Source of the DNA: JAJDNS01 sp963578825
GTDB lineage: Bacteria > Acidobacteriota > Vicinamibacteria > Fen-336
DNA length: 64,000 bases
Direction of reading: 5' to 3'
Assembly (NCBI GenBank): GCA_963578825.1
Contig: CAUZDW010000006.1
Location: 83,918 to 147,917 of the forward strand
The position numbers were made by a program, and so were the translations under genes. Each line of letters starts with the position of its first letter. Position 1 is the first letter of the stretch. The notes under the pieces are model-generated. The model saw only the letters and a list, made by a program, of their open reading frames with translations. It had not been told where the DNA came from and searched no databases. Positions 43,911 through 53,134 of this stretch are shown one piece after another.

Positions 43911-45500
43911 CTACCGCGGCTCTTCGACCTCGAAGATGAAGAGGAGCGGCGTCCCCAAACGCTCCACCACGTGGACGACCCGTCCCGGCGTCCTCCGATG
44001 GTCTCCAGCGGCTGTCGTCGCCAGGATGAGGTGCGGGTCGTCGTGGATCGTGACGGGCCGGAACTGTCGTCGTCGCTCTTCGGTCCGCCGCAGGTCGTAG
44101 GACACCTGGGTGAGCGTCGCGTGCCCGGCGACCCGAACTCTCTCCGCCCGCTCCGGTCGTGAGTAGTGGTCGACGACCCAGTCGAGGCCCTCGCGGTACG
44201 TGCTGCACCAGTAGTCGGTCTCATACTTCTCCGCCGCCTGCTTCAGCCCCCCGGCGACCACTCGGTTGAAGTACAGCGACTGATAGGGATGGAGCCTCAC
44301 CATGTCGACGAACGTGACCGACAGACAGATGCCGAGGATCGCCCCACCGCCGGCCCGGAGCGGTGTGCGCAGACCGCGGCCGTCCTTCAACCAGGCAGCG
44401 GCGGCGGTGCCGGCGAGGACGGCGAGGCCCGGAACGATGAACAGAAAGTGGCGATGGCCGTTGTAGAACGGCGTGTGGTTCACGACCACCCACAGGACCG
44501 GAGCAGCAGTGGTGGCAGCCAGCCAGGCGATCGCGAGGAGCCGCGTGGCAGCGGCCGGGCCCCTGAGGTGCTCACTCCGAAGGGTCACGAGGCGTCCGAC
44601 ACCCATGGCGGCCGCGACGAGATAGAAGGCTGGCAGCGTGAGCGCGAACCAGGTCGGTATGTACGTGCGTGGGAGCGCCCCGGACGGGACGAGCTGCCCG
44701 TCGAAGAGGACCGGCATTCCGGTCCAGAAGCGCGAGAAGACGGCAAGAGCGCGGAACGGATTTCGAAAGGGATCGAGCTGGGCCCAGGGCCAGAGCGCGA
44801 CCATGACGCCCCAGGCCAGGACGAGCACGCCCAGCAGCACCAGGCCCAGCCGAGCGAGGTCGTGGGTCGAGGGACGGCGCCCGGATTTCGACCAGAGGAC
44901 GCCGAGCCAGAGGGCCGCGGCACAGGGCACGAGAACGAGACCCGCCACCCGGACGCCGGCAGCCAGTCCGACCAGAAGGCCGACGCCCAGGACGTGCCGC
45001 GGCTGGAGCCGTGGCAGGTGGGCGCTCACCCTCAGGATCGCGGCAGCACCAAGGGAGAACAGGGCGGCAAAGGGGATGTCCTTGGGATTGTTGAACGCAT
45101 GACCGTAGTACGCGGGCGTCAGGGCGAGAAAGAGCAGGGAGAGCAGACCGGCCAGCGGGCCTCCCAGCTGGGTGCCCAGAAGAAGCGCCGCCATCAGGCC
45201 GACGAACCCGAACAGCACGTTGACCACGTGACGGGTCTCGTAGACCCCCAGGGGAGACACCCATCGGGCGGCCTGGGCAGCGAGCTCGAAGAGCCCTCCG
45301 TAGTAGAACGTGTCGTGTTGCTCCACCGCCGCGCGGTCCGCTCCGAGGGTCGCATACCAGCGCACCAGGCGGCGGCCATACCGATTCTGCACGGGCTCGT
45401 CGGCGGTCATCCCGTAGTCGAGAACGGTGACGAGCATGACGCCGAGGAGCGCCACGAGCAGCAGGCCCGACGCGAGGCGGAGCCGGCGGTCCCTCGTCAC
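43911..45500 (-). CDS. Membrane glycosyltransferase, GT39/ArnT-like
   Basis: 529 residues with about ten or more helices. The first periplasmic loop carries the acidic pair in YGMTADEP expected of GT-C enzymes; FYYGGLFELAA, TPAYYGHAFNNPKDIPFA and YNGHRHFLFIVPGLA are typical of the PMT_2/ArnT group. A soluble C-terminal tail of about 110 residues follows. Such enzymes move sugars from lipid carriers onto lipids or proteins at the outer face of the inner membrane; the acceptor is unknown. The GTG at 45500 overlaps the antiporter stop (GTGA). The longer open frame to 46409 is noise. Confidence 0.82.
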   Translation of the reverse strand: MTRDRRLRLASGLLLVALLGVMLVTVLDYGMTADEPVQNRYGRRLVRWYATLGADRAAVEQHDTFYYGGLFELAAQAARWVSPLGVYETRHVVNVLFGFVGLMAALLLGTQLGGPLAGLLSLLFLALTPAYYGHAFNNPKDIPFAALFSLGAAAILRVSAHLPRLQPRHVLGVGLLVGLAAGVRVAGLVLVPCAAALWLGVLWSKSGRRPSTHDLARLGLVLLGVLVLAWGVMVALWPWAQLDPFRNPFRALAVFSRFWTGMPVLFDGQLVPSGALPRTYIPTWFALTLPAFYLVAAAMGVGRLVTLRSEHLRGPAAATRLLAIAWLAATTAAPVLWVVVNHTPFYNGHRHFLFIVPGLAVLAGTAAAAWLKDGRGLRTPLRAGGGAILGICLSVTFVDMVRLHPYQSLYFNRVVAGGLKQAAEKYETDYWCSTYREGLDWVVDHYSRPERAERVRVAGHATLTQVSYDLRRTEERRRQFRPVTIHDDPHLILATTAAGDHRRTPGRVVHVVERLGTPLLFIFEVEEPR

Positions 45501-46759
45501 GGCTGATCGGGCAGGGACACCTGGGTCGGAGCGCCCACCGTCCGGCGGACCAGCGCTCCGAGGGTGAGGCCCTGGACGAGGATCGAGAAGAGCACGATGA
45601 CGTAGGTCATCGGCAGGAAGACCTGGCGCGCCGGACCCGGAGGGATCGACAGGGCCAGCGCCACGGAGATGCCCCCGCGCAGTCCTGCCCAGGTCAGGAT
45701 CGTCACGGCGTAGGGCGTGTACTGGCGCCAACGCCCCAGCACCTTGATCGGCACGCCCACCGCGACGAAGCGCGCGCAGAGGACCACGGGGATCATCAGG
45801 AGAGAGGCCGTCAACCGCTCCGGGCGGAAGGTGAGCGCGAGCACCTCGAAACCCATGAGGACGAAGAGCACCCCGTTCAGGATCTCGTCCACCAGCTCCC
45901 AGAAGGTGTCCACGTGGCGCTCGGTGGTCTCCGACATGGCAAACAGGCGGCCCTGGTTTCCAATGAACAGCCCGGCCACGACCATGGCGAGAGGACCGGA
46001 GACGTGGAGCTTCGTCGCGAGCGCGTTGCCACCCAACACGAGGGCCAGGGTCAGAAGGATCTCGACCTGGTAGCGATCGATGCTGCGAAGAAGACGGTAG
46101 GTCACATATCCCAGGACGAGCCCGAGGAGCAGGCCGCCAGCCGCCTCGTCGATGAAGAGCAGCGCCATCCCTCCCGGGCTCATGGGCCGGGTCCCCTGGG
46201 CGAGGCCGAGCAGAACCGCGAAGAGAACGACGCCGACACCGTCGTTGAAGAGCGACTCGCCCGTGATCTTGATCTCCAGGCCCTTCGGCGCCCGCGCCGA
46301 CTTCAGGATGCCCATGACCGCGATCGGATCCGTGGGGGAGATGAGGGCGCCAAAGACGAAGCAGTCGATGAGCCTCATGGGCAAACCCACGAGGTCCAGC
46401 ACGAGCCACGCGGCCACTCCTACGATCGTCGTGGAGATCACCACGCCCACCGTCGCCAGGACCCAGATGGCGTGGCGCCGGCTCACGAGGTCGGAGAGGT
46501 CGACGTGCAGCGCGCCGGCAAACAGGAGGAGCGAGAGCATCCCCTGCATGAGCACCGTGGTGAAGTCCACGCTGGCCACCAGGCGCTCCGCCTGCTGCGC
46601 GAGCGAGGCGAAGCCCAGCCGGCCCAGGCCCACCAGGCCCAGCGACAGGACCAGAGCCATTCCCATGACCCCGATCGCACTCGGGAGCCCGATGAACTTG
46701 TGGTTCACCCAGGCAAAGAGCGCGGTCAACGTGACGAGGAGTGCCGCCAGGTCGAGCAT
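45497..46759 (-). CDS. Cation:proton antiporter, CPA1 (NhaP-like)
   Basis: 420 residues, about 12 helices. SPTDPIAV and ESLFNDGVGVVLF hold the paired acidic residues of CPA1 Na+/H+ exchangers; TWAGLRGGISVALAL is the conserved C-terminal helix motif. It exports Na+ or K+ against protons at the inner membrane. First gene of a leftward pair with the glycosyltransferase, joined by a four-base start/stop overlap. TAGCCT at 46769-46774 (minus strand) lies 9 bases before the ATG. Confidence 0.92.
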   Translation of the reverse strand: MLDLAALLVTLTALFAWVNHKFIGLPSAIGVMGMALVLSLGLVGLGRLGFASLAQQAERLVASVDFTTVLMQGMLSLLLFAGALHVDLSDLVSRRHAIWVLATVGVVISTTIVGVAAWLVLDLVGLPMRLIDCFVFGALISPTDPIAVMGILKSARAPKGLEIKITGESLFNDGVGVVLFAVLLGLAQGTRPMSPGGMALLFIDEAAGGLLLGLVLGYVTYRLLRSIDRYQVEILLTLALVLGGNALATKLHVSGPLAMVVAGLFIGNQGRLFAMSETTERHVDTFWELVDEILNGVLFVLMGFEVLALTFRPERLTASLLMIPVVLCARFVAVGVPIKVLGRWRQYTPYAVTILTWAGLRGGISVALALSIPPGPARQVFLPMTYVIVLFSILVQGLTLGALVRRTVGAPTQVSLPDQP

Positions 46760-46768
46760 GCGTGGGTC

Positions 46769-46774
46769 AGGCTA
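46769..46774 (-). promoter_or_regulatory. Candidate -10 element of the antiporter operon
   Basis: TAGCCT on the minus strand, 9 bases before the ATG at 46759; no ribosome site between. Confidence 0.35.
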
Positions 46775-46794
46775 GCAGACCCCTCGACTGATGA

Positions 46795-47662
46795 TCAACG
46801 AATCAGGTGCCGAGCGTGACGATCACGACGAGAAGGAAGAGCGGGGTAGAGCCACCGCGAGTGGAAGTCGATGCGGCGGGCGAGCTCGGGGTTGCCTCCC
46901 ACGTCCAGCTTCCCGGAGAAGATCGTCTCGGCCAGGGCGAGGTAGACGAGCACCGACGCCCCCAGCGCGAACTGATCGGCTCGGGTGAGGTAGGAGATCG
47001 GCGGAAGAACTCGCCCGAGGCTGAACTGGAAGGCGATGAGCGTGAAGATGGATGCGGTGGAGATGCCGATTCGGGGTCCCATCTGGTCGTGGCCGATCAC
47101 GAACACCGTCCAGGCCATGAATACGATGAGTCCGAGAGGGACGAACAGCTTCCAAACGTAGTACCCGACGTCGCGCGACGCTCTTCGTATTTTGCAGGGA
47201 AGCAACGTGAATGAAGAGCGTCTGCCGGTCGAAGGGAAACGACCTGAGGTCGAGGGGAGAGGCCAGCGTTCCGCGATAGCGCTGGCGCTGCAGGACGGTT
47301 CCGTCGGAAGAGACCCGCACCTGCTCGGGCAAGGAGGTGCTCAGGCTCCGCCCGTTCAACACGATCACCTCGGGGTGCCACACCTCCGAGAGGGGAAACA
47401 CCCGCACGGCCTCGGAGCTCTCCGCCGCATCGAACGCCAGGCGAGAATCCCTCCAGCGGCGAATAAGGAAGAAGTCGGCCTCGAACGTCTGGGAAGCATC
47501 GTCGATGTTCGCGATGTCCATCACGAAGATCCCCAGGCGGACCGCGGTGGCGGTTCCGTCCGGATCGGGCCGGCCGATCGGTGCCGGCTCGGCAGCGGCA
47601 GCGAGGAGGAGCACTGCTGCGATCGTCGTTCCGAGCGAGCACGTCAGTCTGTGCTTCGGCAT
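46795..47662 (-). pseudogene. Pentameric ligand-gated ion channel (Cys-loop-like) with internal deletion
   Basis: The 5' part has a signal peptide and the start of a neurotransmitter-gated channel ligand-binding domain (FVMDIANIDDASQTFEADFFL, VWHPEVIVLNG, LRSFPFDRQTLFIHV). The 3' part, in another frame, is the channel domain (GYYVWKLFVPLGLIVFMAW, ISTASIFTLIAFQFSLG, then a further helix pair). Between them about 80-100 residues of the ligand-binding domain are absent, and the frames do not join (junction about 47175-47205). Prokaryotic relatives include GLIC and ELIC. It cannot be functional as written. Confidence 0.72.
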
Positions 47663-47732
47663 ATGGTTCTCGGATCGACCCTGCACCCTTTTCCGGGAGA
47701 AAGAAGGGCCTGGTCTGGTGGCGTCACGCCCG

Positions 47733-47770
47733 GCATCTGGTAGGCCGCCGGGCGGCGCCCTACCAGATGC
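47733..47770. terminator. Long hairpin over the stop codon of the RRM gene
   Basis: Arms 47733-47744 and 47759-47770 are exact 12-base inverse complements; the 14-base centre can form a further GCCGC/GCGGC stem. The TAG stop of the RRM gene lies in the right-hand arm. No T-tract follows on the minus strand. Confidence 0.5.
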
Positions 47771-48203
47771 TGCGCTTGCGGGCGCGCGCGTTGCGTCGGC
47801 TGCCCTTCGGTCGGGGCGGGCGCTTGCCGGGTCGAGGCGGGCTTGCGAAATCTCTTCCACCGCCGCCACCGCCGGGTCCACGACGCTCGTCCGTCGCCTC
47901 GTTGACGCGCAGGCGGCGCCCGGCCAGCTCGAAGCCGTCGAATTTCGAGATCGCTTCCGCTGCCTGCTCGTCGCTCGTGAACTCGACGAACGCAAAGCCC
48001 CGCGGACGACCGCTCATCCGGTCGGTCGGGACGACGACCTGCACTCCTTCGTCGCCCGGCGCGAACAGATCCTGAAGCTCGTCGGACGTCGTGTCGAAGC
48101 TCAGATTGCCTACGAATATCTTGGAGCTGATCCGCTCCCCCTTCCCTGCTTCCTGGCTGTCGCCGTGGCCAGGCCACCCCATGTCGTGGGGCCGGTTGCC
48201 CAT
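47760..48203 (-). CDS. RNA-binding protein with one RRM domain
   Basis: Single RNA recognition motif with RNP2 IFVGNLSF and RNP1 RGFAFVEF, followed by a Gly-rich and then Pro/Arg/Lys-rich tail (RPGKRPPRPKGSRRN). Small RRM proteins of this kind are common in cyanobacteria, planctomycetes and acidobacteria and are thought to act in cold response or mRNA handling. The typical start SSKIFVGN lies 26 residues into the frame; an AGGGGGAG stands just before a codon ATC there, so a base change may have removed the native ATG. As written the ATG at 48203 is used. Confidence 0.85.
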   Translation of the reverse strand: MGNRPHDMGWPGHGDSQEAGKGERISSKIFVGNLSFDTTSDELQDLFAPGDEGVQVVVPTDRMSGRPRGFAFVEFTSDEQAAEAISKFDGFELAGRRLRVNEATDERRGPGGGGGGRDFASPPRPGKRPPRPKGSRRNARARKRSIW

Positions 48204-48434
48204 TCGTCACCCGACATCGGCTGGCCCCCGGCCCCTGCGAGCACCGAATCGACGGCCAGACGATACAGCGACCCGCTCACTTGGAGCGGAACTATCTACT
48301 TTACCCCATCCAATGGCAAAGCAACAGCGCACTCGCGGCCCCGGGCGGCCCGGCTGAACCTCGCTCGACATGAGCCGAATTCACCAGCGTCCCGTGCACC
48401 CGCTCCGCGGTTTGACTCCGCCTGGGGCTCGGGC

Positions 48435-48440
48435 TAGCGT
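48435..48440 (+). promoter_or_regulatory. Candidate -10 element, leaderless spacing (Zn-finger gene)
   Basis: TAGCGT ends 6 bases before the GTG at 48447. The rest of the 243-base gap back to the RRM gene shows nothing else that can be supported. Confidence 0.4.
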
Positions 48441-48446
48441 CCCGTC

Positions 48447-49260
48447 GTGCCGTTTCACGGCCAGTCGTGCTCGTCTTGTGGTGGGCGTGAGGTGGTGCGC
48501 CGGCAAGCGGCGTTCTCATGCGCGTTCTGCGGCGGGCGGCTCGTGCCGCGGCTCGAGCCGGGCATGCTGTGCGCGGACGCGGAGAGTGCCTTCTGCTCGC
48601 ATCCGGCGGAGAGCCTGTGCCGCGCGTGCGGTCGGCCCCTGTGCGATCGACACAACGACCCCCGGCGCCTGTACTGGCACGCGGCGCTCGACTGGAGCGT
48701 GTTGTGCCCGGACTGGAAGACGGCCGACCGCACCGAATGGGCGCGGGTCAACGCGGCCCTGCCCCGCTTTCCGGCCCCGGGCGTCGAGCCGGACTTCGAG
48801 TGGCGGCACTTCGAACGCGAATCCCGTCAGGCCGTGGGGTTTCTGGAGTACGAGGTCCTGGAGGCCGTGCGCCCGCTCACCCGGCGCTGGAGCGGGGATA
48901 CGACGGAGATGGGCTGCGTGTTCGACGGCGTGTGCGCCGAGTGCGTGCGTGAGGCGGAGGTCGCCGTGTCCGAGGTGGTGGGGACGTTCATCGTGCGCTA
49001 CCGCCAGGTGGCCGTGCGAGACCGCCTGGCGGCGCTCCGGGCGGCGTGCGAGCATGAAGTACATCGAGTCCTTCCTCGGCCGTGCGCCGGCCAGCACGAT
49101 CCCCGACGAGGACTCGCTCCCGCCCCTGGACTCGCTGGACGCCGAGAGCCCCCGGCGGGACTGGGACCGCTGGGGAATCCTGCTTCGGAACCGGCTGGAG
49201 GCTATCGATCGTTTCGCTCCCCGCCTGGCCGCTTGCGGCTCGAAGGACGACGCGCTATGA
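48447..49260 (+). CDS. Protein with zinc-ribbon and B-box-like cysteine motifs (one frameshift)
   Basis: The N-terminus has CSSCGG and CAFCGG pairs (zinc ribbon) followed by CSHPAESLCRACGRPLCDRH, a B-box-like C/H cluster. The middle (DFEWRHFERESRQAVGFLEYE, CVFDGVCAECVREAEVAV) is hydrophilic. At about 49049-49056 the frame changes; the true continuation MKYIESFLGRAPAST, RDWDRWGILLRNRLEAID ends at a TGA overlapping the ATG of the next gene. About 271 residues. In the unshifted frame the sequence runs on into the amidohydrolase, which would make a false 1,354-residue fusion. Function unknown; zinc-dependent protein or nucleic acid binding is inferred. Confidence 0.65.
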
Positions 49261-52200
49261 AGAGACATCTCGTGACAGCCGTCGGGCTCGCCTTGATCTT
49301 GATCGCAGGGCTGGCCCAGGCCCACCCGGCGGAAGACTCGACAAGGCCCGACTCCGAGGCGCCGTGGAGAGTCGAAGACGCCCACGGGCCTGCGAAGGCC
49401 ATCACGTTCGCAACCGACGAGGGCACGTGGCTGAGCCTCGACGTCCATCCCGACGGGCGGCGCCTGGTGTTCTCCCTGCTCGGCGACCTCTACCTCCTGC
49501 CGATGGAGGGTGGCGACGCCCGCCGGATCACCAGCGGCACGGGCTACGACGTCCAGCCGCGTTTCAGCCCCGACGGCAAGTGGATCGCTTTCGCCAGCGA
49601 CCGGGGCGGCACGGAGAATCTCTGGGTCTGCGACCCCGAGGGCCAGAACGCCCGCGCCATCAGCTCCGAAGAGGATGCCTTCGTCAACTCCCCCGCCTGG
49701 ACCCCGGACGGCCTGTACGTGGTCGGGCGCAAGCGCCTCACCGACACGTCGTCCCTGGGCACGGTGGAGCTCTGGATGTGGCACGTCCGAGGCGGCAAGG
49801 GCATCCAGCTGACGAAGAAGGACACCCAGCCCGACGCCGCCGATCCCGCCTTCTCGCCCGACGGCCGGTTCCTCTATTTCTCCGCGCGGGACAGCCGCTT
49901 CCGCTACGGCCGAAACCCGAACCCGGGCATCTGGCAGATCAAGCGCCTCGATCGCCGGACCGGCCAGGTGGTGCCGATCACGGGTGAGCTCGGCGGTGCC
50001 GGTGCCCCGACTCTGTCGCCGGACGGTCAGACCATCGCGTTCGTCCGCCGCGTGCGGGCCCGGACACGGGTCGAGCTCATGGATGTGGCCACCGGTCGGC
50101 TGAGAATGCTGGCTTCGAACGTCCAACGCGACAACCAGCAGGGATTCGCCTTTCACGGCGTCTTCCCGGGCTTTGCCTGGACGCCCGACGGGCGCTCCGT
50201 GGTCGCCACGGCTGAAGGACGAATTTGGCGATGGGATGTCGAGACGGGGGTCCGATCGCCGGTCCCATTCGAAGCAGCGGTGGAGCAGCGTGTGGCCGAG
50301 GCGCTGCGCTTTCCCCGGCGGCTCGACTCCGAGACCGTCCGTGCACGCATCCTGCGCTGGCCGGTGGAGAGCCCCGATGGACGGCACCTGGTGTTTCAGG
50401 CCATGGGCCATCTCTACGTCATGGACCTGCCCAGCGGAACCCCGCGTCGCCTGACCGCATCGAGCGAGCTCGAGTACGCTCCCGCTTTCTCCAGCGACGG
50501 GTTCCGGCTCGCGTTCGTGACGTGGAACGACGACACGGGCGGTCATGTCTGGACGCTCCCCTTCGGCTCGGCCAGGGCCGGTGAGGCCCGGCGGCTGACC
50601 GAGGTGCCCGGCCAGTACGCCAACCCGGCGTTCTCGCCAGAAGGAGACAGGGTCGTCTTCGTGCGTGGATCGGGCGCCACGTTCCGCGACCACGATCCCG
50701 CGGAGGAGCTCTGGCACGAGATCCACTGGGTCGATTCCGCCGGTGGTCCGAGCCACTACGTCATCGGGACACCGAACCGGGGGACGAACCGGCGCACGAC
50801 CCAGCCCCGGTTCTCGAGAGACGGTGAGCGCATCTTCTATGTGGAGAACGACCCGGAAGGAAAGCCCCTCGAGGTCCCGGACACCCACCTCGTCTCCGTG
50901 AAGCTGGACGGGACGGATCACCAGACGCATCTCACTCTCGGGTCCGCGGAGGAGGCCAGCGTCTCACCGGACGGAAACTGGGTGGCTTTCACCCAGGCTC
51001 ACAACGCCTACGTGACAGCCATGCCGAGCCTCGGGGGCCAGGCTGTGGAGGTGGCCGTCGACGACGGAGCGCTGCCGGTGGGCCAGCTCTCGGACGAGGG
51101 GGGCGAGTGGGTGGGCTGGGCCGATGGCGGGAGGACGGTCACGTGGATCTTCGGTCCCACCTACAGCCGGGTCGGACTCGACGAGGCCCTGCCGGTGCCC
51201 GAGCCGGAGGTGGAGGCTCCCAGGGAGAAAGAGAGCGAGGACGCCGAGGACGAGCTGCCCGAGGCCGAGACGATCGAGATCGTCCTGGAGCTGCCGCGGG
51301 CCCGACCCGAGGGTGTCGTGGCCTACACCGGGGCGCGCCTCGTGACGATGAATGGCGACGAGGTCATCGAGGACGGCGCCCTGGTGGTCGAGAACGATCG
51401 CATCCGAGCCGTGGGATCCGCCTCGTCCGTGGCGCTGCCGAAGGGTGCCAGGACCGTGGACGTCTCGGGCCGCACCATCATCCCCGGGCTCTTCGACGAG
51501 CACGCCCATCTTCACTACTCGACGCTGGACATCTTTCCCGAGCGGCCGTGGAAGTACCTCGCCAACCTCGCCTACGGAGTCACCGCCACCCACGACCCCT
51601 CGGCCAGCACCCACGAGGTCTTCGGCCAGGCCGAGATGGTCGAGGCCGGCCTCATGACCGGCCCACGCATCTTCTCCACCGGGTTCATTCTCTACGGCGC
51701 GGCCAACCCGGCCGGAGCGGTGGTCAAGAGCCTCGACGATGCGCGCCGCCACGTCCGGCGCCTCAAGTCCCTGGGCGCCTTCACGGTGAAGTCCTACATG
51801 CAGCCCCGCCGCGAGCAGCGGCAGTGGATCGTTCAGGCGGCGCGAGAGGAGGGCGTGATGGTCGTGCCCGAGGGCGGAGGGGACCTCGAGGCGGACATGA
51901 CCATGATCCTCGACGGTCACACCACGATCGAACACTCCCTGCCCATCGCACCGCTCGGCAAGGACGTGGTGACGCTGTTCGGTCGGAGCGGAACGGGATA
52001 CACCCCCACGCTCCTCGTCGCCTACGGCGGGATCAAGGGAGAGGAGTGGTTCTACCACCACTACGACATCTGGCGGGACGAGCGGCTGCAGCGCTACGTG
52101 CCCCAGGGCGTCGTGGACCGCCTGGGCCGGATCCGCGACGTTCTCGTCACCGACGACGAGGACTGGCACCACATCGACGTGGCGGCGGCGGCGAAGAGGA

Positions 52201-52511
52201 TCGCCGACGCCGGCGGCCGAGTGTGCCTGGGGGGCCACGGTCAGCTCCAGGGCCTCGGGGTTCACTGGGAGATGTGGGCATTCGTCCAGGGCGGCTTCAC
52301 GCCCCACGAGGCGCTTCGGGCCGCGACGCTCTGGCCCGCCGAGGTCCTGGGCCTCGACGGCGACCTCGGCTCGCTCGAGGCCGGAAAGCTCGCCGACTTC
52401 GTGGTGCTCGAGAAGGACCCTCTCGAGAAAATCGAGAACAGCGTGAGCGTCGAGCTGGTGGTCAAGAACGGCCGCGCCTACACCCCGGGGGAGCTGGCGC
52501 GACGGCGTTGA
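49257..52511 (+). CDS. Secreted TolB/WD40-amidohydrolase fusion protein
   Basis: 1,084 residues. After a signal peptide (LILIAGLAQAHP) come repeated PD40 blades (FSPDGKWIAFASDRGG, AWTPDGLYVV, FSPDGRFLYFSARD, TLSPDGQTIAF), then an acidic linker (EKESEDAEDELPEAE), then an amidohydrolase barrel with the metal motif PGLFDEHAHLHYS, DGHTTIEHSLP and GGRVCLGGHGQ, ending with the urease-alpha-like SLEAGKLADFVVLEKDP. Similar fusions are frequent in Acidobacteria and are annotated as amidohydrolase family or imidazolonepropionase-like proteins. The substrate may be a peptide-derived or cyclic amide compound. The ATG overlaps the stop of the Zn-finger gene. Confidence 0.88.
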   Translation: MKRHLVTAVGLALILIAGLAQAHPAEDSTRPDSEAPWRVEDAHGPAKAITFATDEGTWLSLDVHPDGRRLVFSLLGDLYLLPMEGGDARRITSGTGYDVQPRFSPDGKWIAFASDRGGTENLWVCDPEGQNARAISSEEDAFVNSPAWTPDGLYVVGRKRLTDTSSLGTVELWMWHVRGGKGIQLTKKDTQPDAADPAFSPDGRFLYFSARDSRFRYGRNPNPGIWQIKRLDRRTGQVVPITGELGGAGAPTLSPDGQTIAFVRRVRARTRVELMDVATGRLRMLASNVQRDNQQGFAFHGVFPGFAWTPDGRSVVATAEGRIWRWDVETGVRSPVPFEAAVEQRVAEALRFPRRLDSETVRARILRWPVESPDGRHLVFQAMGHLYVMDLPSGTPRRLTASSELEYAPAFSSDGFRLAFVTWNDDTGGHVWTLPFGSARAGEARRLTEVPGQYANPAFSPEGDRVVFVRGSGATFRDHDPAEELWHEIHWVDSAGGPSHYVIGTPNRGTNRRTTQPRFSRDGERIFYVENDPEGKPLEVPDTHLVSVKLDGTDHQTHLTLGSAEEASVSPDGNWVAFTQAHNAYVTAMPSLGGQAVEVAVDDGALPVGQLSDEGGEWVGWADGGRTVTWIFGPTYSRVGLDEALPVPEPEVEAPREKESEDAEDELPEAETIEIVLELPRARPEGVVAYTGARLVTMNGDEVIEDGALVVENDRIRAVGSASSVALPKGARTVDVSGRTIIPGLFDEHAHLHYSTLDIFPERPWKYLANLAYGVTATHDPSASTHEVFGQAEMVEAGLMTGPRIFSTGFILYGAANPAGAVVKSLDDARRHVRRLKSLGAFTVKSYMQPRREQRQWIVQAAREEGVMVVPEGGGDLEADMTMILDGHTTIEHSLPIAPLGKDVVTLFGRSGTGYTPTLLVAYGGIKGEEWFYHHYDIWRDERLQRYVPQGVVDRLGRIRDVLVTDDEDWHHIDVAAAAKRIADAGGRVCLGGHGQLQGLGVHWEMWAFVQGGFTPHEALRAATLWPAEVLGLDGDLGSLEAGKLADFVVLEKDPLEKIENSVSVELVVKNGRAYTPGELARRR

Positions 52512-52515
52512 GTCG

Positions 52516-53049
52516 CTATTTTTTCTTCGTGTAGATCCCCACGAAGATGTCGCTCCCGGTCTTGCCGCCATCGGTGGAGGAGCGCCAGTGCTGCTTCACC
52601 TAGCCGGTCGGGAGCTTCTCCCACGAGATCTCATGGCGGGCCGGCTTCCGTCAGGGCCTTTTCGGTCCTGGACCATCACCATCCGGCCGTCTTGCAGACC
52701 CCCAACCAGTTCCAGAAGCAGGCCGCTGTTGTCGACCCACGTCTGGTGCCATTTCCCATCGCGGCCATGGAGGTTGAAGCTGTGCCTTGGCTCTTGCCGT
52801 TCGCCGACGCCCAGTTCTCGAGGAGGACACAGCCGTCGAGGATGATCTCGATGCGATTGGTCCCGGCAAGCGTGCCGTCCGCAGGGTCACGTCCCACTCC
52901 CCCGCCCAGAAGTCGAACTGACGGTGCTCTGATTGGGCGCACGGCGGCGGAGCGGGGGTCTGCGGCTGCCGGGCCCGGGCGGGCGCCGCAGCCAGAAAAA
53001 CAACGCCGGCGAGCGCGCCGGCCACAGCGAAGCGTATCCCTTTCGTCAT
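52516..53049 (-). pseudogene. Decayed DUF1579-like secreted protein
   Basis: The ATG at 53049 (GGAGG upstream) starts a signal peptide and then HRQFDFWAGEWDVT. Family-like sequence continues only by changing frame several times: GTNRIEIILDGCVLLENWAS, then LVGGLQDGRMVMVQDRKG, then HEISWEKLPTG, and finally SDIFVGIYTKKK before the stop at 52516. Between LPTG and VKQHWRSS there is also an in-frame TAG. At least four indels and one stop in about 530 bases make this the most damaged gene of the window, and real decay is more likely here than elsewhere. Confidence 0.65.
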
Positions 53050-53134
53050 GCGCCCTCCTGCAGGACTGACTCTACCTCGGAAGTGGCCTGATCGATCTTG
53101 ACGACTCGTGGCTGCGGGGCCAGAGTGAGGCGCC

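Noticed and set aside
45501..46409. N-terminal extension of the glycosyltransferase across the antiporter
   Set aside because: Overlaps the antiporter in another frame with noise sequence; GTG at 45500 gives the normal start.
48516..50930. Leftward open frame of about 800 codons
   Set aside because: Antisense to the Zn-finger gene and the WD40 blades; no family sequence.
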